Assembly: GCA_016719015.1 (NCBI GenBank)
Contig: JADKAZ010000006.1
Location: 186,001-250,000 of the forward strand
Origin: Chitinophagaceae bacterium
GTDB taxonomy: Bacteria; Bacteroidota; Bacteroidia; Chitinophagales; Chitinophagaceae
Reading direction: 5' to 3'
Length of the DNA: 64,000 nt
Shown here: one piece after another, positions 22,147-31,250 of the stretch
Position numbering within the stretch: the stretch's first letter is position 1
How the letters are laid out: the number at the start of each line of letters is the position of its first letter
Notes under the pieces: generated by a model
What the model saw: only the letters and a program-made list of their open reading frames with translations
Database searches by the model: none
What the model was told of the DNA's origin: nothing
Made by a program: the position numbers and the translations under genes

Positions 22147-22707
22147 ATGATTAAAAAATTAGCAGGCGAAGTCTGGAAACCACTGACGTTTTCCGGATGG
22201 AAGCACCTACGCAATCGTTATGCGGTATCCAGCCTTGGACGTATCGCCAGTTATAAACAAGATATACTGAAGGAGGGTAAAGTATTGAGTGGCTCTCTAA
22301 CCACCGGTTACCGGACCCTGAACCTGCATCGTCCTAATAATAAAGGCACTTTATATATACACCGTGAAATGGCGAAGATATTTTTGGAAAAAAATTCTCC
22401 GGGCCATAAATACGTCATTCACCGCAATCATAATAAACTCGATAATAATATTAAAAACCTCCGGTGGGCCACATTAGAACAAATGATCAGCCATCAACAA
22501 GGCAGCCCGGCTAAAATTGCCTATAAAGAAAAACAAGCTAACAAAACGGAAGGGTTAAAGCTAACCGCCACACAAGTCCGTAAGATCAAAAGCATACTGA
22601 CCAGCAAGAATCGAAACATTACAATTAAACAACTGGCAAAGAACTATGGCGTAAGCGAGATGACCATGTACAGAATAAAAAGCGGTGAGAATTGGGGAAG
22701 AATATAG
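22147..22707 (+). CDS. NUMOD4/HNH protein with C-terminal helix-turn-helix
   Basis: 186 residues. The start EVWKPLTFSGWKHLRNRYAV followed by VSSLGRIAS is a NUMOD4-type motif; the middle (HKYVIHRNHNKLDNNIKNLR, then WAT) is an HNH-type nuclease core with a variant HRNH in place of the common HHID; the end (ITIKQLAKNYGVSEMTMYRI) is a helix-turn-helix. Such proteins are usually phage or intron homing endonucleases. Here it is free-standing between ligA and a DUF2461 gene, with no intron or phage gene nearby. Activity is uncertain because the second HNH residue set looks altered. Confidence 0.8.
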   Translation: MIKKLAGEVWKPLTFSGWKHLRNRYAVSSLGRIASYKQDILKEGKVLSGSLTTGYRTLNLHRPNNKGTLYIHREMAKIFLEKNSPGHKYVIHRNHNKLDNNIKNLRWATLEQMISHQQGSPAKIAYKEKQANKTEGLKLTATQVRKIKSILTSKNRNITIKQLAKNYGVSEMTMYRIKSGENWGRI

Positions 22708-22782
22708 AACTGAGATTTATATGATTAGTAAGGATTATGCTGACAGTATAATTATCTTTATTCCTGAAAACTTAGTTCTGTT

Positions 22783-23448
22783 ATGCTGCAATCATCCACT
22801 ATTAAATTTCTGAAAGATTTAAAGAAGAACAATAATAAGCCCTGGTTTGATAAAAACAGGAAAGTATATGAAGAAGCAAAAGCCGATTTCGCCAATTTCA
22901 TTCAAACAGTAATTGATAAACACAGTAAAAACGATCCTACCATAAAGGACCAGGTTGCAAAGAATTGCTTATTCCGCATTAATCGAGACGTTCGCTTTTC
23001 AAAAGATAAATCACCGTATAAAAGTAATATGGGTGCCAGTATTAACCGGGGTGGGAAAAAATCACTGCTGGCGGGCTATTACTTTCACCTGGAACCCGGT
23101 CAGTGTTTTGCCGGTGGCGGTATCTGGATGCCGATGCCTGATGATTTGAAAAAAGTAAGACAGGAGATTGACTACAACTTTGGTGATTTTAAAAAGATAC
23201 TCGCTACCAGGAAATTCAAATCGGTGTATGGTGATCTTTCACAGCATGCTGAATACAAACTAAGCCGAGTACCAAAAGGCTATGAGGCGGATAATCCTGC
23301 TGCTGAATACCTGAAATTAAAAAGCTTTGTTGCCATGGTGAGTATAAAAGATACAGAGCTAACTTCCAAAGACCTGGTTAAAAAAACGGTTACAGCATTT
23401 GAAGCACTGCAACCATTGATTGAGTTTATTAATGAAACAATGAATTAA
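22783..23448 (+). CDS. DUF2461-family protein
   Basis: A 221-residue protein of the DUF2461 (TIGR02453) family: the typical opening FLKDLKKNNNKPWFDKNR, the core RINRDVRFSKDKSPYKSNMG and the GGGIWMP block are all seen. The family is widespread and its function is unknown. Its stop is followed four bases later by the start of the next gene, so the two are probably co-transcribed. Confidence 0.9.
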   Translation: MLQSSTIKFLKDLKKNNNKPWFDKNRKVYEEAKADFANFIQTVIDKHSKNDPTIKDQVAKNCLFRINRDVRFSKDKSPYKSNMGASINRGGKKSLLAGYYFHLEPGQCFAGGGIWMPMPDDLKKVRQEIDYNFGDFKKILATRKFKSVYGDLSQHAEYKLSRVPKGYEADNPAAEYLKLKSFVAMVSIKDTELTSKDLVKKTVTAFEALQPLIEFINETMN

Positions 23449-23451
23449 TGT

Positions 23452-25161
23452 ATGAAAAGAATAGTATCTCTCTTCACTCTATTAGCAGCCAGTTTGCTAC
23501 TTACTGCACAAAGCTTTTCTATTCGTCTGCCGGATACCCTCAGCAAAAAATCACTGGATGGCAGATTATTGCTGCTATTTTCAAAGAACCATTCCGCCGA
23601 GCCCCGCTTCCAGATTACCGACAACCCCAATACCCAACAGGTATTTGGTATAGATATTGAAAACTGGCAACCCGGCACTACAAAAATTATCTCCGCTGCT
23701 GCTTTTGGCTACCCGGTTGAAAGTATGGCCAATTTGCCTGCAGATGAATATACAGTGCAGGTAGTAATGCATATTTATGAAACCTTTCATCGCAAAGATG
23801 GGCATGTAGTAAAGTTGCCAATGGACCGTGGTGAAGGCCAGCATTGGAACCTGGCTCCCGGTAATTTGTATTCGTTGCCGGTAAAAATAAAATTCAATCC
23901 CCGAACAAAAATTCTGCACACCATCAATCTTACTAAAACCATTCCACCAATAAAAGAACCAGACGACACAAAATATATCAAGCATATAAAAATTCAGAGC
24001 AAACTACTTTCGGATTTTTGGGGAAGACCTATGTTTCTCGGCGCACATGTGCTCTTGCCGGAAGGCTGGGATACACATCCGGATGTAAAATATCCGTTAG
24101 CTATTTTTCATGGTCATTTTCCGGATGACTTTGGAGGATGGAGAACTACCCCGCCGGATGAAAATCTGAAACCTGATACCGTAGCGAGATTTAACCTGGT
24201 GGGTTACAATAAAATTGTACAGCAGGAAGCCCATGATTTTTATAAACTATGGACAGGCCCCGCTTTTCCCAGAGTGATTGCCATAGAAATTCAACATGCC
24301 AATCCTTATTATGATGATTCTTATGCGGTGAATTCTGCTAATCTTGGTCCTTATGGAGATGCAATAACGTATGAGTTGATTCCAGAAATTGAAAAACGGT
24401 TCCGTGGCATCGGAAAGGGATGGGCAAGATTTATGTATGGCGGCAGCACCGGTGGCTGGGAAGTGCTGGCGGCACAAACTTTTTACCCGGAAGAATACAA
24501 TGGATGTTATGCTGCCTGTCCTGACCCGATTGATTTTAATCATTATATGACAGCTAATATTTATTCAGATAAAAATATCTATTACCAGGAAGGACCATTC
24601 AGAAAAACATTACGTCCCGGTCATAGAAATTATTTAGGACATGTAAGTGCAACTATCCGGGACATGAATTACCGTGAACTGGCATTGGGAACCAAAAGCC
24701 GCAGCGGCGATCAATGGGATATTTGGGAAGCGGTTTATTCTCCGGTTGGTAAGGATGGCTACCCCGAAAGAATTTTTGATAAATATACCGGCGAGATAAA
24801 TAAAAAAGTAGCAGCACACTGGAAAGAAAATTATGATTTAGTACATATCATTAAAAGAGACTGGCCAAAGATTGGAAACAAACTCGCCGGCAAGATTCAT
24901 ATCTATACTGGTGATATGGATAATTATTATCTGAATAATGCAGTATACTCAGCAGAGGATATGATAAAAAAATTAGAGAACCCAACATGCAATTGTGAAG
25001 TAGATTACGGTGACAGGGCCGAGCATTGCTGGAATGGCGACCATACCCAGCCCAATTATATAAGCCGGCTCCGATATCACCGGATGTTTATTCCCAAATG
25101 GACGGAAGAGGTGAAAAAAAGGGCTCCGGTAAATGCTGACTTAACTTCCTGGAGGTATTAA
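23452..25161 (+). CDS. Secreted alpha/beta-hydrolase, putative esterase
   Basis: 569 residues with a signal peptide (MKRIVSLFTLLAASLLLTAQ). The N-terminal 170 residues form a beta domain; the C-terminal part has an esterase-type fold with the nucleophile elbow GGSTGGWE (Ser332), an oxyanion-side motif AIFHGHFPDD, and late acidic and histidine candidates (YTGDMDNYY, EHCWNGDH). This resembles predicted secreted esterases of the enterochelin-esterase type, but the substrate is unknown. It starts four bases after the DUF2461 stop and ends convergent with asd. Confidence 0.75.
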   Translation: MKRIVSLFTLLAASLLLTAQSFSIRLPDTLSKKSLDGRLLLLFSKNHSAEPRFQITDNPNTQQVFGIDIENWQPGTTKIISAAAFGYPVESMANLPADEYTVQVVMHIYETFHRKDGHVVKLPMDRGEGQHWNLAPGNLYSLPVKIKFNPRTKILHTINLTKTIPPIKEPDDTKYIKHIKIQSKLLSDFWGRPMFLGAHVLLPEGWDTHPDVKYPLAIFHGHFPDDFGGWRTTPPDENLKPDTVARFNLVGYNKIVQQEAHDFYKLWTGPAFPRVIAIEIQHANPYYDDSYAVNSANLGPYGDAITYELIPEIEKRFRGIGKGWARFMYGGSTGGWEVLAAQTFYPEEYNGCYAACPDPIDFNHYMTANIYSDKNIYYQEGPFRKTLRPGHRNYLGHVSATIRDMNYRELALGTKSRSGDQWDIWEAVYSPVGKDGYPERIFDKYTGEINKKVAAHWKENYDLVHIIKRDWPKIGNKLAGKIHIYTGDMDNYYLNNAVYSAEDMIKKLENPTCNCEVDYGDRAEHCWNGDHTQPNYISRLRYHRMFIPKWTEEVKKRAPVNADLTSWRY

Positions 25162-25199
25162 CTATAATAAATCCTCCTGTAGGAAACATTTTATCCATC

Positions 25200-26207
25200 C
25201 TAAAGCAATCCTTGTGCTTGCAAATACTCCGCTATCTGCACCGCATTCGTAGCAGCTCCTTTTCTAAGGTTATCAGAAACTACCCACATATTCAAGGTAT
25301 TCGGCTGGCTTTCATCTCGTCTTAATCTTCCAACAAACACATCATCCTTTTCATGTGTATCCATCGGCATGGGGTATTGCTGATTTGCCAAATCATCAAC
25401 CACCACTATGCCGGGAGATGATTGTAACAACGATTTCACTTCGTCAAGTTTAAAATCTTTCTCAAATTCCACATTCACTGCCTCACTATGGCCACCCATT
25501 ACCGGAATACGAACGGTAGTAGCAGTTACCCGTATCGAGTCATCTCTCATAATCTTACAAGTCTCCTTCACCATCTTCATTTCTTCTTTGGTGTAGCCAT
25601 TATCTAAAAACACATCTATCTGTGGAATTACATTCAGGTCAATGGGATATTTATAAGCCATCGGGTATTCGGTAGTTTCACCTTTCACTTCTTTCAATCT
25701 TTCCCCTTTTAATTGCTCCACCGCTTTTACGCCTGTGCCTGTTACACTCTGGTAAGTTGATACAACAATTCTTTTGATCCCATATTTTTTATGCAATGGA
25801 TTTAATGCCACTACCATCTGGATAGTAGAGCAGTTGGGGTTAGCAATAATTTTATCATTCGCTGTCAATATATCTGCATTGATCTCCGGCACTATCAATG
25901 GTTTTGACGGATCCATTCTCCAGGCAGATGAATTATCAATCACGGTAATGCCAGCTTCAGCAAACTTTGGTGCCCACTCCAATGAAGTAATGCCACCGGC
26001 AGAAAAAATAGCCACTGCTGGTTTTGCTGCGATTCCATCTGCCATGCTTACTACTTTATATTTCTTTCCCTTAAACTCCACTTCCTTTCCTACCGACTTT
26101 TCTGAGGCAACGGGAACTAATGCTGTAACGGGAAAATTTCTTTCTGCTAATACCTGTAACATTTTGGTACCCACTAATCCGGTGGCTCCTACAACTGCAA
26201 CTTTCAT
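25200..26207 (-). CDS. asd: Aspartate-semialdehyde dehydrogenase
   Basis: 335 residues from the ATG at 26207, chosen because MKVAVVGATGLVGTKML is the normal NADP-binding start; an upstream in-frame ATG would add 18 unlikely residues and would overrun the promoter. The catalytic cysteine is Cys126 in NPNCSTIQM. It reduces aspartyl-phosphate to the semialdehyde in lysine, threonine and methionine synthesis and in cell-wall diaminopimelate supply. The gene is monocistronic with a good promoter at 26234-26262. Confidence 0.96.
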   Translation of the reverse strand: MKVAVVGATGLVGTKMLQVLAERNFPVTALVPVASEKSVGKEVEFKGKKYKVVSMADGIAAKPAVAIFSAGGITSLEWAPKFAEAGITVIDNSSAWRMDPSKPLIVPEINADILTANDKIIANPNCSTIQMVVALNPLHKKYGIKRIVVSTYQSVTGTGVKAVEQLKGERLKEVKGETTEYPMAYKYPIDLNVIPQIDVFLDNGYTKEEMKMVKETCKIMRDDSIRVTATTVRIPVMGGHSEAVNVEFEKDFKLDEVKSLLQSSPGIVVVDDLANQQYPMPMDTHEKDDVFVGRLRRDESQPNTLNMWVVSDNLRKGAATNAVQIAEYLQAQGLL

Positions 26208-26233
26208 TAATTGAGTTTTTAAAAATGAATATT

Positions 26234-26262
26234 CAAATATAAATCTGATTATGTCGGGCAAA
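26234..26262 (-). promoter_or_regulatory. asd promoter (Bacteroidota -33/-7)
   Basis: On the minus strand TTTG (26262-26259), a 17-base spacer and TATATTTG (26241-26234) match the Bacteroidota sigma-70 consensus TTG-N17-23-TAnnTTTG exactly. The predicted start of transcription is about 20 bases before the asd ATG. Confidence 0.75.
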
Positions 26263-26265
26263 CCT

Positions 26266-26313
26266 CCTTCGCCAAGGCTTCGGAGGGCATAAAAAAAAGC
26301 CCTCCGGTGAAGG
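26266..26313. repeat. Strong extended hairpin with A8 loop
   Basis: CGGAGGGC (26281-26288) and GCCCTCCG (26299-26306) form a perfect stem around a loop containing eight A. Outer arms CCTTCGCC (26266-26273) and GGTGAAGG (26306-26313) can extend it. It lies between the asd promoter and the next gene on the plus strand, so it is not at the end of a gene. It may be a REP-like element. Confidence 0.6.
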
Positions 26314-26512
26314 AAGGCCTGCTAAACTTTTATGCTGATACACACATAACGCTGCAAACCTTCCCTCAGGAATGTTTTTTGGTGCGTTTTGTATGCTTCA
26401 ATATTTTCATGCTGGCGCAAAAATAGGCTGGCAGCGGTTTCGTCCCAAATATTCAGGAATAATTTTTATCCTTAGATGCTTTATTACAAACGTTTGGATT
26501 AACTTGGTACGA

Positions 26513-28225
26513 ATGAAATTTTGCAGAATATTACTGTTAACGCTACTGATTTTTCCAGTATGTCTTGTTGCGCAAAACAGGTATGATGTGGTGATTGATG
26601 AGATTATGGCTGACCCAACCCCGCAAATTGGTTTACCCAATAATGAATGGCTGGAATTGAAAAATACAACCACGGCTCCGATTAATTTACAAAACTGGAG
26701 AATTGGTGATGCTACCGGGCAAAGCGGACCAATGCCCAATTTTACTTTACAGCCGGATAGCTTTGTGATTATTTGCACCGGTAGTGCTGTTGCCGCCATG
26801 TCTGCATTTGGCACAACAATATCTGTTACCAGCTTCCCTTCATTAGATAATGATGGTGACCAGTTGTTTCTGAGATCAGCTAACGGAAGAACGATTCATG
26901 CAGTTAGCTACACTTCAGGATGGTATCAGAATGAAGTAAAAAAAGATGGTGGCTGGACATTAGAGATGATTGATACTAAAAGTCCCTGTGCCGGCATCAG
27001 TAACTGGAAAGCCAGTATACAGGTAACGGGTGGCACTCCGGGAAAGAAAAACGCTGTTGATGCAATTAATAACGATGCGACATCTCCTAAATTAAAAAGA
27101 GCTTATACCACCGACAATGTAACAATCGTTTTGATGTACGATGAGCCAGTGGATAGTTTATCCGGGGCAACATTAGCCAACTATAGTATTGATGGAGGTT
27201 TAACTTTTGTAAGTGCCACAGCTATTGCCCCTTTATTTAACCTGGTGCAGCTAGTATCAAGTACCCCTTTGGTGGCAAATACAGTATACACCATTACCGC
27301 CAGCAATGTAAAAGATTGTAAAAACAATACTATTGGCTCTGCGAATAAAGTAAGAGTGGGGCTACCCGTGGATGCATCAGCAGGCGAATGGATTATCAAT
27401 GAAATACTGTTCAACCCCCGGCCAAACGGATTTGATTTTGTAGAATTTTATAACAACAGTAATAAAATTTTTGATGCCTCGAAATTATACATTGCCAACA
27501 GGAACAGCAGTGGTGTTGTCAGTTCTATTAAAGTATTAAGCACAACTCCGTATTACGTTTTTCCTGGCGACTATATAGTAGAAACAGACGATGCAGATAA
27601 CCTTGCCCTGCAGTACCTTGTTAAAAATCCGGATAATGTATTGACGGTTTCCTCTCCCCCATCTTTTCCAGATACGGAAGGCTCCGTGGTGGCATTGAAT
27701 TTTCAGGGTAATGTAATAGATGAAGTAATGTACAAAGACGACTGGCATTTTAAACTCATTGATGATAACGAGGGTGTTTCGCTGGAAAGAATAGACCCCG
27801 ATGGGCCATCACAAAATGAGACGAACTGGCATAGTGCCGCATCCACAGCAGGCTATGGGACGCCAACCTATAAAAATTCGCAGTATAAATTATTAAATGC
27901 TATAACTGCAACAATACAGGTAACCCCAAAGATATTTTCACCAGACAATGATGGGCGGGATGACATTGCCACTATTCAATATGAGGTTACAGAACCGGGC
28001 TTTATTGCTAACATCACCATCTTTGATGCAGCAGGAAGACCCATCCGCAATCTTGTACGCAACGGGACATTGGGTTTGAAAGGTTACTGGAACTGGGATG
28101 GCCTTGATGATAAAGGAAATAAACTACCGGTGGGTACCTATATTATCTTCACCGAAATTTTTAACCTCCAAGGGAAAAAATCAACATTTAAAAACCCGGT
28201 TGTTCTTGCCAGAAAATTACAATAA
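26513..28225 (+). CDS. Lamin-tail-domain secreted protein with FlgD-like C-terminus
   Basis: About 570 residues from the ATG at 26513, chosen because it begins the signal peptide MKFCRILLLTLLIFPVCLVAQ; the frame is open 47 codons further upstream. It holds a lamin-tail domain (VVIDEIMADPTPQIGLPNNE, then WLELKNTT), an SbsA-type Ig-like domain (TSPKLKRAYTTDNVTIVLMY), a second lamin-tail-like unit (WIINEILFNPRPNGFDFVEF) and a C-terminal FlgD-like beta domain (KIFSPDNDGRDDIATIQYEV). This architecture is common in exported Bacteroidota proteins and probably serves surface attachment or T9SS export. No enzyme motif is seen. Confidence 0.8.
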   Translation: MKFCRILLLTLLIFPVCLVAQNRYDVVIDEIMADPTPQIGLPNNEWLELKNTTTAPINLQNWRIGDATGQSGPMPNFTLQPDSFVIICTGSAVAAMSAFGTTISVTSFPSLDNDGDQLFLRSANGRTIHAVSYTSGWYQNEVKKDGGWTLEMIDTKSPCAGISNWKASIQVTGGTPGKKNAVDAINNDATSPKLKRAYTTDNVTIVLMYDEPVDSLSGATLANYSIDGGLTFVSATAIAPLFNLVQLVSSTPLVANTVYTITASNVKDCKNNTIGSANKVRVGLPVDASAGEWIINEILFNPRPNGFDFVEFYNNSNKIFDASKLYIANRNSSGVVSSIKVLSTTPYYVFPGDYIVETDDADNLALQYLVKNPDNVLTVSSPPSFPDTEGSVVALNFQGNVIDEVMYKDDWHFKLIDDNEGVSLERIDPDGPSQNETNWHSAASTAGYGTPTYKNSQYKLLNAITATIQVTPKIFSPDNDGRDDIATIQYEVTEPGFIANITIFDAAGRPIRNLVRNGTLGLKGYWNWDGLDDKGNKLPVGTYIIFTEIFNLQGKKSTFKNPVVLARKLQ

Positions 28226-28240
28226 ACCACCACTAACAAC

Positions 28241-28891
28241 ATGTATCAAAACAATCAGCAACTGATTAAAGCATCAGTCATTATCGTAATTATTGCCGGT
28301 GTTCTCGGCGCATTGTCCATATTTACCGGAGGACTTGATGCTTCCAGTGCAAAACTTTTCAGCATCTCCTTCATTCTTATTCTTTTTGGCATTACCGGAA
28401 CCATCTCTTTTGTTGTTACCGGCAAACCACAATACAAAGCACTTGGTACAGCCGGCATGGTAGTATCGGCAATTACCTTTCTCTTATTTTTTATCGTGAT
28501 TCTTACAGAGGTTGCTGACACTGGAATTTTTCAATTAGGCTTTTGCCTCATGATTGCCTCTATTGCTCTTGCACATATCTGCCTGCTGCATCATTTTAAT
28601 TTGCAAAACAAGTATGCCCTTTATGCCCGCATGACTGCTACATCGGCCATTGCTATCTTCTCCCTGATACTTATTGTGAAGGTTTTTGAACCTTTCCCAA
28701 GCCTGTATAGTTTAGGATATAACCAGTCGGCACTTAAACTTCTTGTTGCAGCGTTGGTAATTGACTTAGCCGCTACTTTATTAGTACCGCTTTGCAATCG
28801 TCTGAAAGTTGAAGAGCCTATCGAATTGACATTTACAACGGAAGAAAATCCACCTGCAACTTCACAGGAAGAACAAAATTCCGCCATATAA
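28241..28891 (+). CDS. Six-helix integral membrane protein, unknown function
   Basis: 216 residues with about six hydrophobic segments (for example ASVIIVIIAGVLGALSIFTG, ISFILILFGITGTISFVV, ITFLLFFIVILTEVA, LGFCLMIASIALAHICLL, TSAIAIFSLILIVKVF, LLVAALVIDLAATLLVPL) and a charged C-terminal tail. I recognise no family. It follows the lamin-tail gene after 15 bases and is closed by a strong terminator, so the two likely form an operon. Confidence 0.7.
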   Translation: MYQNNQQLIKASVIIVIIAGVLGALSIFTGGLDASSAKLFSISFILILFGITGTISFVVTGKPQYKALGTAGMVVSAITFLLFFIVILTEVADTGIFQLGFCLMIASIALAHICLLHHFNLQNKYALYARMTATSAIAIFSLILIVKVFEPFPSLYSLGYNQSALKLLVAALVIDLAATLLVPLCNRLKVEEPIELTFTTEENPPATSQEEQNSAI

Positions 28892-28927
28892 AGTAAAAAG
28901 CTTCTCAGATGGAGAAGCTTTTTACTT
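28891..28927. terminator. Bidirectional terminator between convergent genes
   Basis: A perfect 16-bp inverted repeat: AAGTAAAAAGCTTCTC (28891-28906) and GAGAAGCTTTTTACTT (28912-28927), with loop AGATG. It serves the membrane-protein gene on the plus strand and the PfkB kinase gene on the minus strand. Confidence 0.85.
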
Positions 28928-28956
28928 TAGTGCAAATAATTACAAATAATTATTTG

Positions 28957-29880
28957 TTATACCAGTTCAATCTCAAAGCTCACCAAGTCCTTAAACTGCT
29001 GTATCCGGTTATGGATGTCATTACTATTTATTTCTTTTAACCGGGTAGCCCCGAATTTTTCCACACAGAAACTAGCCATAGCTGAACCTACGATGATGCC
29101 TCTTTTCATGTTCTCAAAAGAGATGTCACCAGACTTGGCAAGGTGACCTATAAATCCACCAGCAAAAGTATCACCGGCACCCGTTGGATCAAACACATCT
29201 TCTAATGGCAAAGCAGGAGCAAAGAAAACTTCATCTCCATGAAATAATAACGCACCGTGTTCTCCTTTTTTAATAATGAGATACTTCGGCCCCATTTGCA
29301 AAATAGCTTTCGCTGCTTTTACTAATGAAAATAAACCGGTTAGCTGCCTTGCTTCAGCATCATTTACAATCAGCATATCCACATATTTCAATACTATCTT
29401 AAGATCAGGCATTGCCGATTCCATCCAAAAATTCATAGTATCCATAGCTATCAGCTTTGGCCTTTTTGTCAGCTCCTGGATTACGTTCAATTGAATTTTC
29501 GGTGCCAGGTTACCCAACATTAAAAATTCAGCTCCCTGGTAACTATCAGGTACTTTGGGGTCGAAATCTGCCAGTACATTCAAGTCGGTAATCAACGTAT
29601 CCCGGCTGTTCATGTCTTCGTGATAGCGGCCACTCCAGAAAAAAGATTTTTTATCCGGTACAATTTCCACTCCATCCAGATGAATACCTCTTTGTCTGAG
29701 TTCGTCCATTTCTTCTTTGGGAAAATCATACCCGACAATAGAAATCTGTTGAACAGGTTTTACAAAATTGCAGGCTGCATAAGCCACATATAATGCTGAG
29801 CCACCCACTATCTGGTCAGTTTTTCCAAATGGTGTTTCAATAGCATCAAAGGCCATGGTACCGACTGTAATTAGAGACAT
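28957..29880 (-). CDS. PfkB-family sugar kinase
   Basis: 307 residues, cytoplasmic. The C-terminal PfkB signature DPTGAGDTFAGG with the catalytic Asp is intact, and the GGSALYVAYAACNF stretch near residue 26 is the N-terminal substrate-binding glycine motif. IIKKGEHGALLF is the ATP-site strand. The family phosphorylates ribose, fructose, adenosine and similar compounds; the substrate cannot be assigned here and no sugar operon adjoins it. Confidence 0.88.
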   Translation of the reverse strand: MSLITVGTMAFDAIETPFGKTDQIVGGSALYVAYAACNFVKPVQQISIVGYDFPKEEMDELRQRGIHLDGVEIVPDKKSFFWSGRYHEDMNSRDTLITDLNVLADFDPKVPDSYQGAEFLMLGNLAPKIQLNVIQELTKRPKLIAMDTMNFWMESAMPDLKIVLKYVDMLIVNDAEARQLTGLFSLVKAAKAILQMGPKYLIIKKGEHGALLFHGDEVFFAPALPLEDVFDPTGAGDTFAGGFIGHLAKSGDISFENMKRGIIVGSAMASFCVEKFGATRLKEINSNDIHNRIQQFKDLVSFEIELV

Positions 29881-29922
29881 AAAAAATAATTATAATTTCA
29901 ATATATTTTGAGTCCGAGGCCG

Positions 29923-29986
29923 GAAGTCACTAGTCGGGAATAAGAGACTCCTGACTTAAGACTTTTGACTACTGACTACCTGAAAG
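29923..29986. repeat. GACT-rich low-complexity spacer
   Basis: Between the PfkB kinase and the next gene a stretch of about 60 bases repeats GACT/GTC units (GACTCCTGACTTAAGACTTT, TGACTACTGACTAC). No coding or hairpin role is clear. Confidence 0.45.
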
Positions 29987-30041
29987 GCTTGCAAACCTAC
30001 ATGAATTTTGGGTCTGGGAGAAGCAATCCCTCTCTTTTTAA

Positions 30042-30049
30042 TACCTTTG
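30042..30049 (+). promoter_or_regulatory. Putative -7 box
   Basis: TACCTTTG matches TAnnTTTG and lies 19 bases before the ATG at 30068. I see no well-spaced TTTG upstream, so only the -7 element is supported. Confidence 0.4.
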
Positions 30050-30067
30050 AATATATCCATCCGTATT

Positions 30068-30613
30068 ATGATTAAACGCCTTTTGCTAACGACAAATCTT
30101 TTCTGTGTTTTTACCTTTTCCCAGGCACAGTTTGATACGAGTTTTATCAAAACAAATATCCGCCACTGTGCCGATAGTCTCACTTATAGCTTCAAGACAC
30201 AGAACTGGAATACTTTCACCCGGTACAGCTATCCCGCAATGGTTGCAACAATTGGCGGTACAAAGGAATTCATCACTTATATAACACAGATGTTTAGCCA
30301 GGTGCCCGATACTGCCTGGAAAAAATATGAAACGGGGAAAATTTTACAGGTAATTAAATCTGGCAAGGATTTTCAGTCGATTATTGAATTAAAAACAATT
30401 ATCGAATGGCAAGATAACCGGATTACCACCACCTCGCATCTGATAGGTGAATCATGGGATGGTGGTATGTTCTGGACATTCTTCGACTCACAAGGTGACC
30501 GTACTGCAGCCAAACAGATACATCCCGGACTTAGTGAACAATTGATTATTCCACAAAGAGAGGAAACAAAAGAGCCGCTTACCAAACCAACCAACTCAAA
30601 GATCAGTCGCTGA
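30068..30613 (+). CDS. Small secreted protein, unknown function
   Basis: 181 residues from the ATG at 30068, chosen because it begins a signal peptide (MIKRLLLTTNLFCVFTFSQA); the frame is open further upstream. The mature part has NTF2/SnoaL-like features: helices near the N-terminus (ADSLTYSFKTQNWNTFTRYS) and strands such as SIIELKTIIEWQDNRITTTS. The family is not certain. The gene precedes the TetR regulator on the same strand by about 40 bases. Confidence 0.6.
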   Translation: MIKRLLLTTNLFCVFTFSQAQFDTSFIKTNIRHCADSLTYSFKTQNWNTFTRYSYPAMVATIGGTKEFITYITQMFSQVPDTAWKKYETGKILQVIKSGKDFQSIIELKTIIEWQDNRITTTSHLIGESWDGGMFWTFFDSQGDRTAAKQIHPGLSEQLIIPQREETKEPLTKPTNSKISR

Positions 30614-30642
30614 TTGTCATGACCCACTTGAGTCCCGTTTAT

Positions 30643-30650
30643 TATCTTTG
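30643..30650 (+). promoter_or_regulatory. Putative -7 box of the TetR/paaE unit
   Basis: TATCTTTG matches TAnnTTTG and ends only three bases before the ATG at 30654. If used, transcription would start at or just inside the coding region, giving a leaderless message or pointing to a later start. No -33 element at standard spacing is seen. Confidence 0.3.
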
Positions 30651-30653
30651 AGC

Positions 30654-31247
30654 ATGGCCAAAACACAACGAAAGAAAGCTTCTAAAAAAGAATTAATACT
30701 GAAACGGGCTGCTGCCATGTTCCGGGAAAAGGGATTTGCCGCCACGTCCATGCGGGACCTGGCTGAAACGGTAGGTATAGAAGCAGCCAGCCTGTACAAT
30801 CATATCCGGTCGAAAAATGAAATACTGGAAGCTATTTGTTTTGATGTGGCCAATATCTTCAACATTAATATTGAAACAATTGAAGCCGGTAATCAAAAAG
30901 CAATTACTAAAATTGACAACCTGCTGCGTTTTCATATAAAGCAGATGATTGAAAAATATGAAGAAGTATATGTAAGCGACCGGGAGTGGAAACATTTAGA
31001 AGAGCCATATCTCTCCAACTTTCAAACGCAGCGACGGAACTACAGAAAAAAATTTGCTGCTATTATTGAAGAAGGCATTGCTAAAAATGAAATCCGGAAA
31101 ATTGATGCTCCTACTGCTGTATTGATAATACTTCATGCAATCAGTGGCATTGAGAGCTGGCATCGCAGCCGTGCAAAAATCAATGCACAGGAGCTGGAAG
31201 ATAATATGGTAATGATTATGATTGATGGTTTACGAAAACATGCCTGA
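30654..31247 (+). CDS. TetR-family regulator, likely of phenylacetate genes
   Basis: 197 residues from the ATG at 30654 (an upstream TTG is less likely). The N-terminal helix-turn-helix is typical: ILKRAAAMFREKGFAATSMR, DLAETVGIEAASLYNHIRSK, NEIL. The C-terminal ligand domain has RNYRKKFAAIIEEGIAKNEI. Its stop is three bases before paaE, so the two are co-transcribed. TetR proteins next to paa genes commonly repress them and respond to phenylacetyl-CoA; that role is inferred from position. Confidence 0.85.
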   Translation: MAKTQRKKASKKELILKRAAAMFREKGFAATSMRDLAETVGIEAASLYNHIRSKNEILEAICFDVANIFNINIETIEAGNQKAITKIDNLLRFHIKQMIEKYEEVYVSDREWKHLEEPYLSNFQTQRRNYRKKFAAIIEEGIAKNEIRKIDAPTAVLIILHAISGIESWHRSRAKINAQELEDNMVMIMIDGLRKHA

Positions 31248-31250
31248 TTT

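Noticed and set aside
22147..22707. Group I intron or prophage remnant around the HNH gene
   Set aside because: Flanking genes are intact and there are no intron or phage features.
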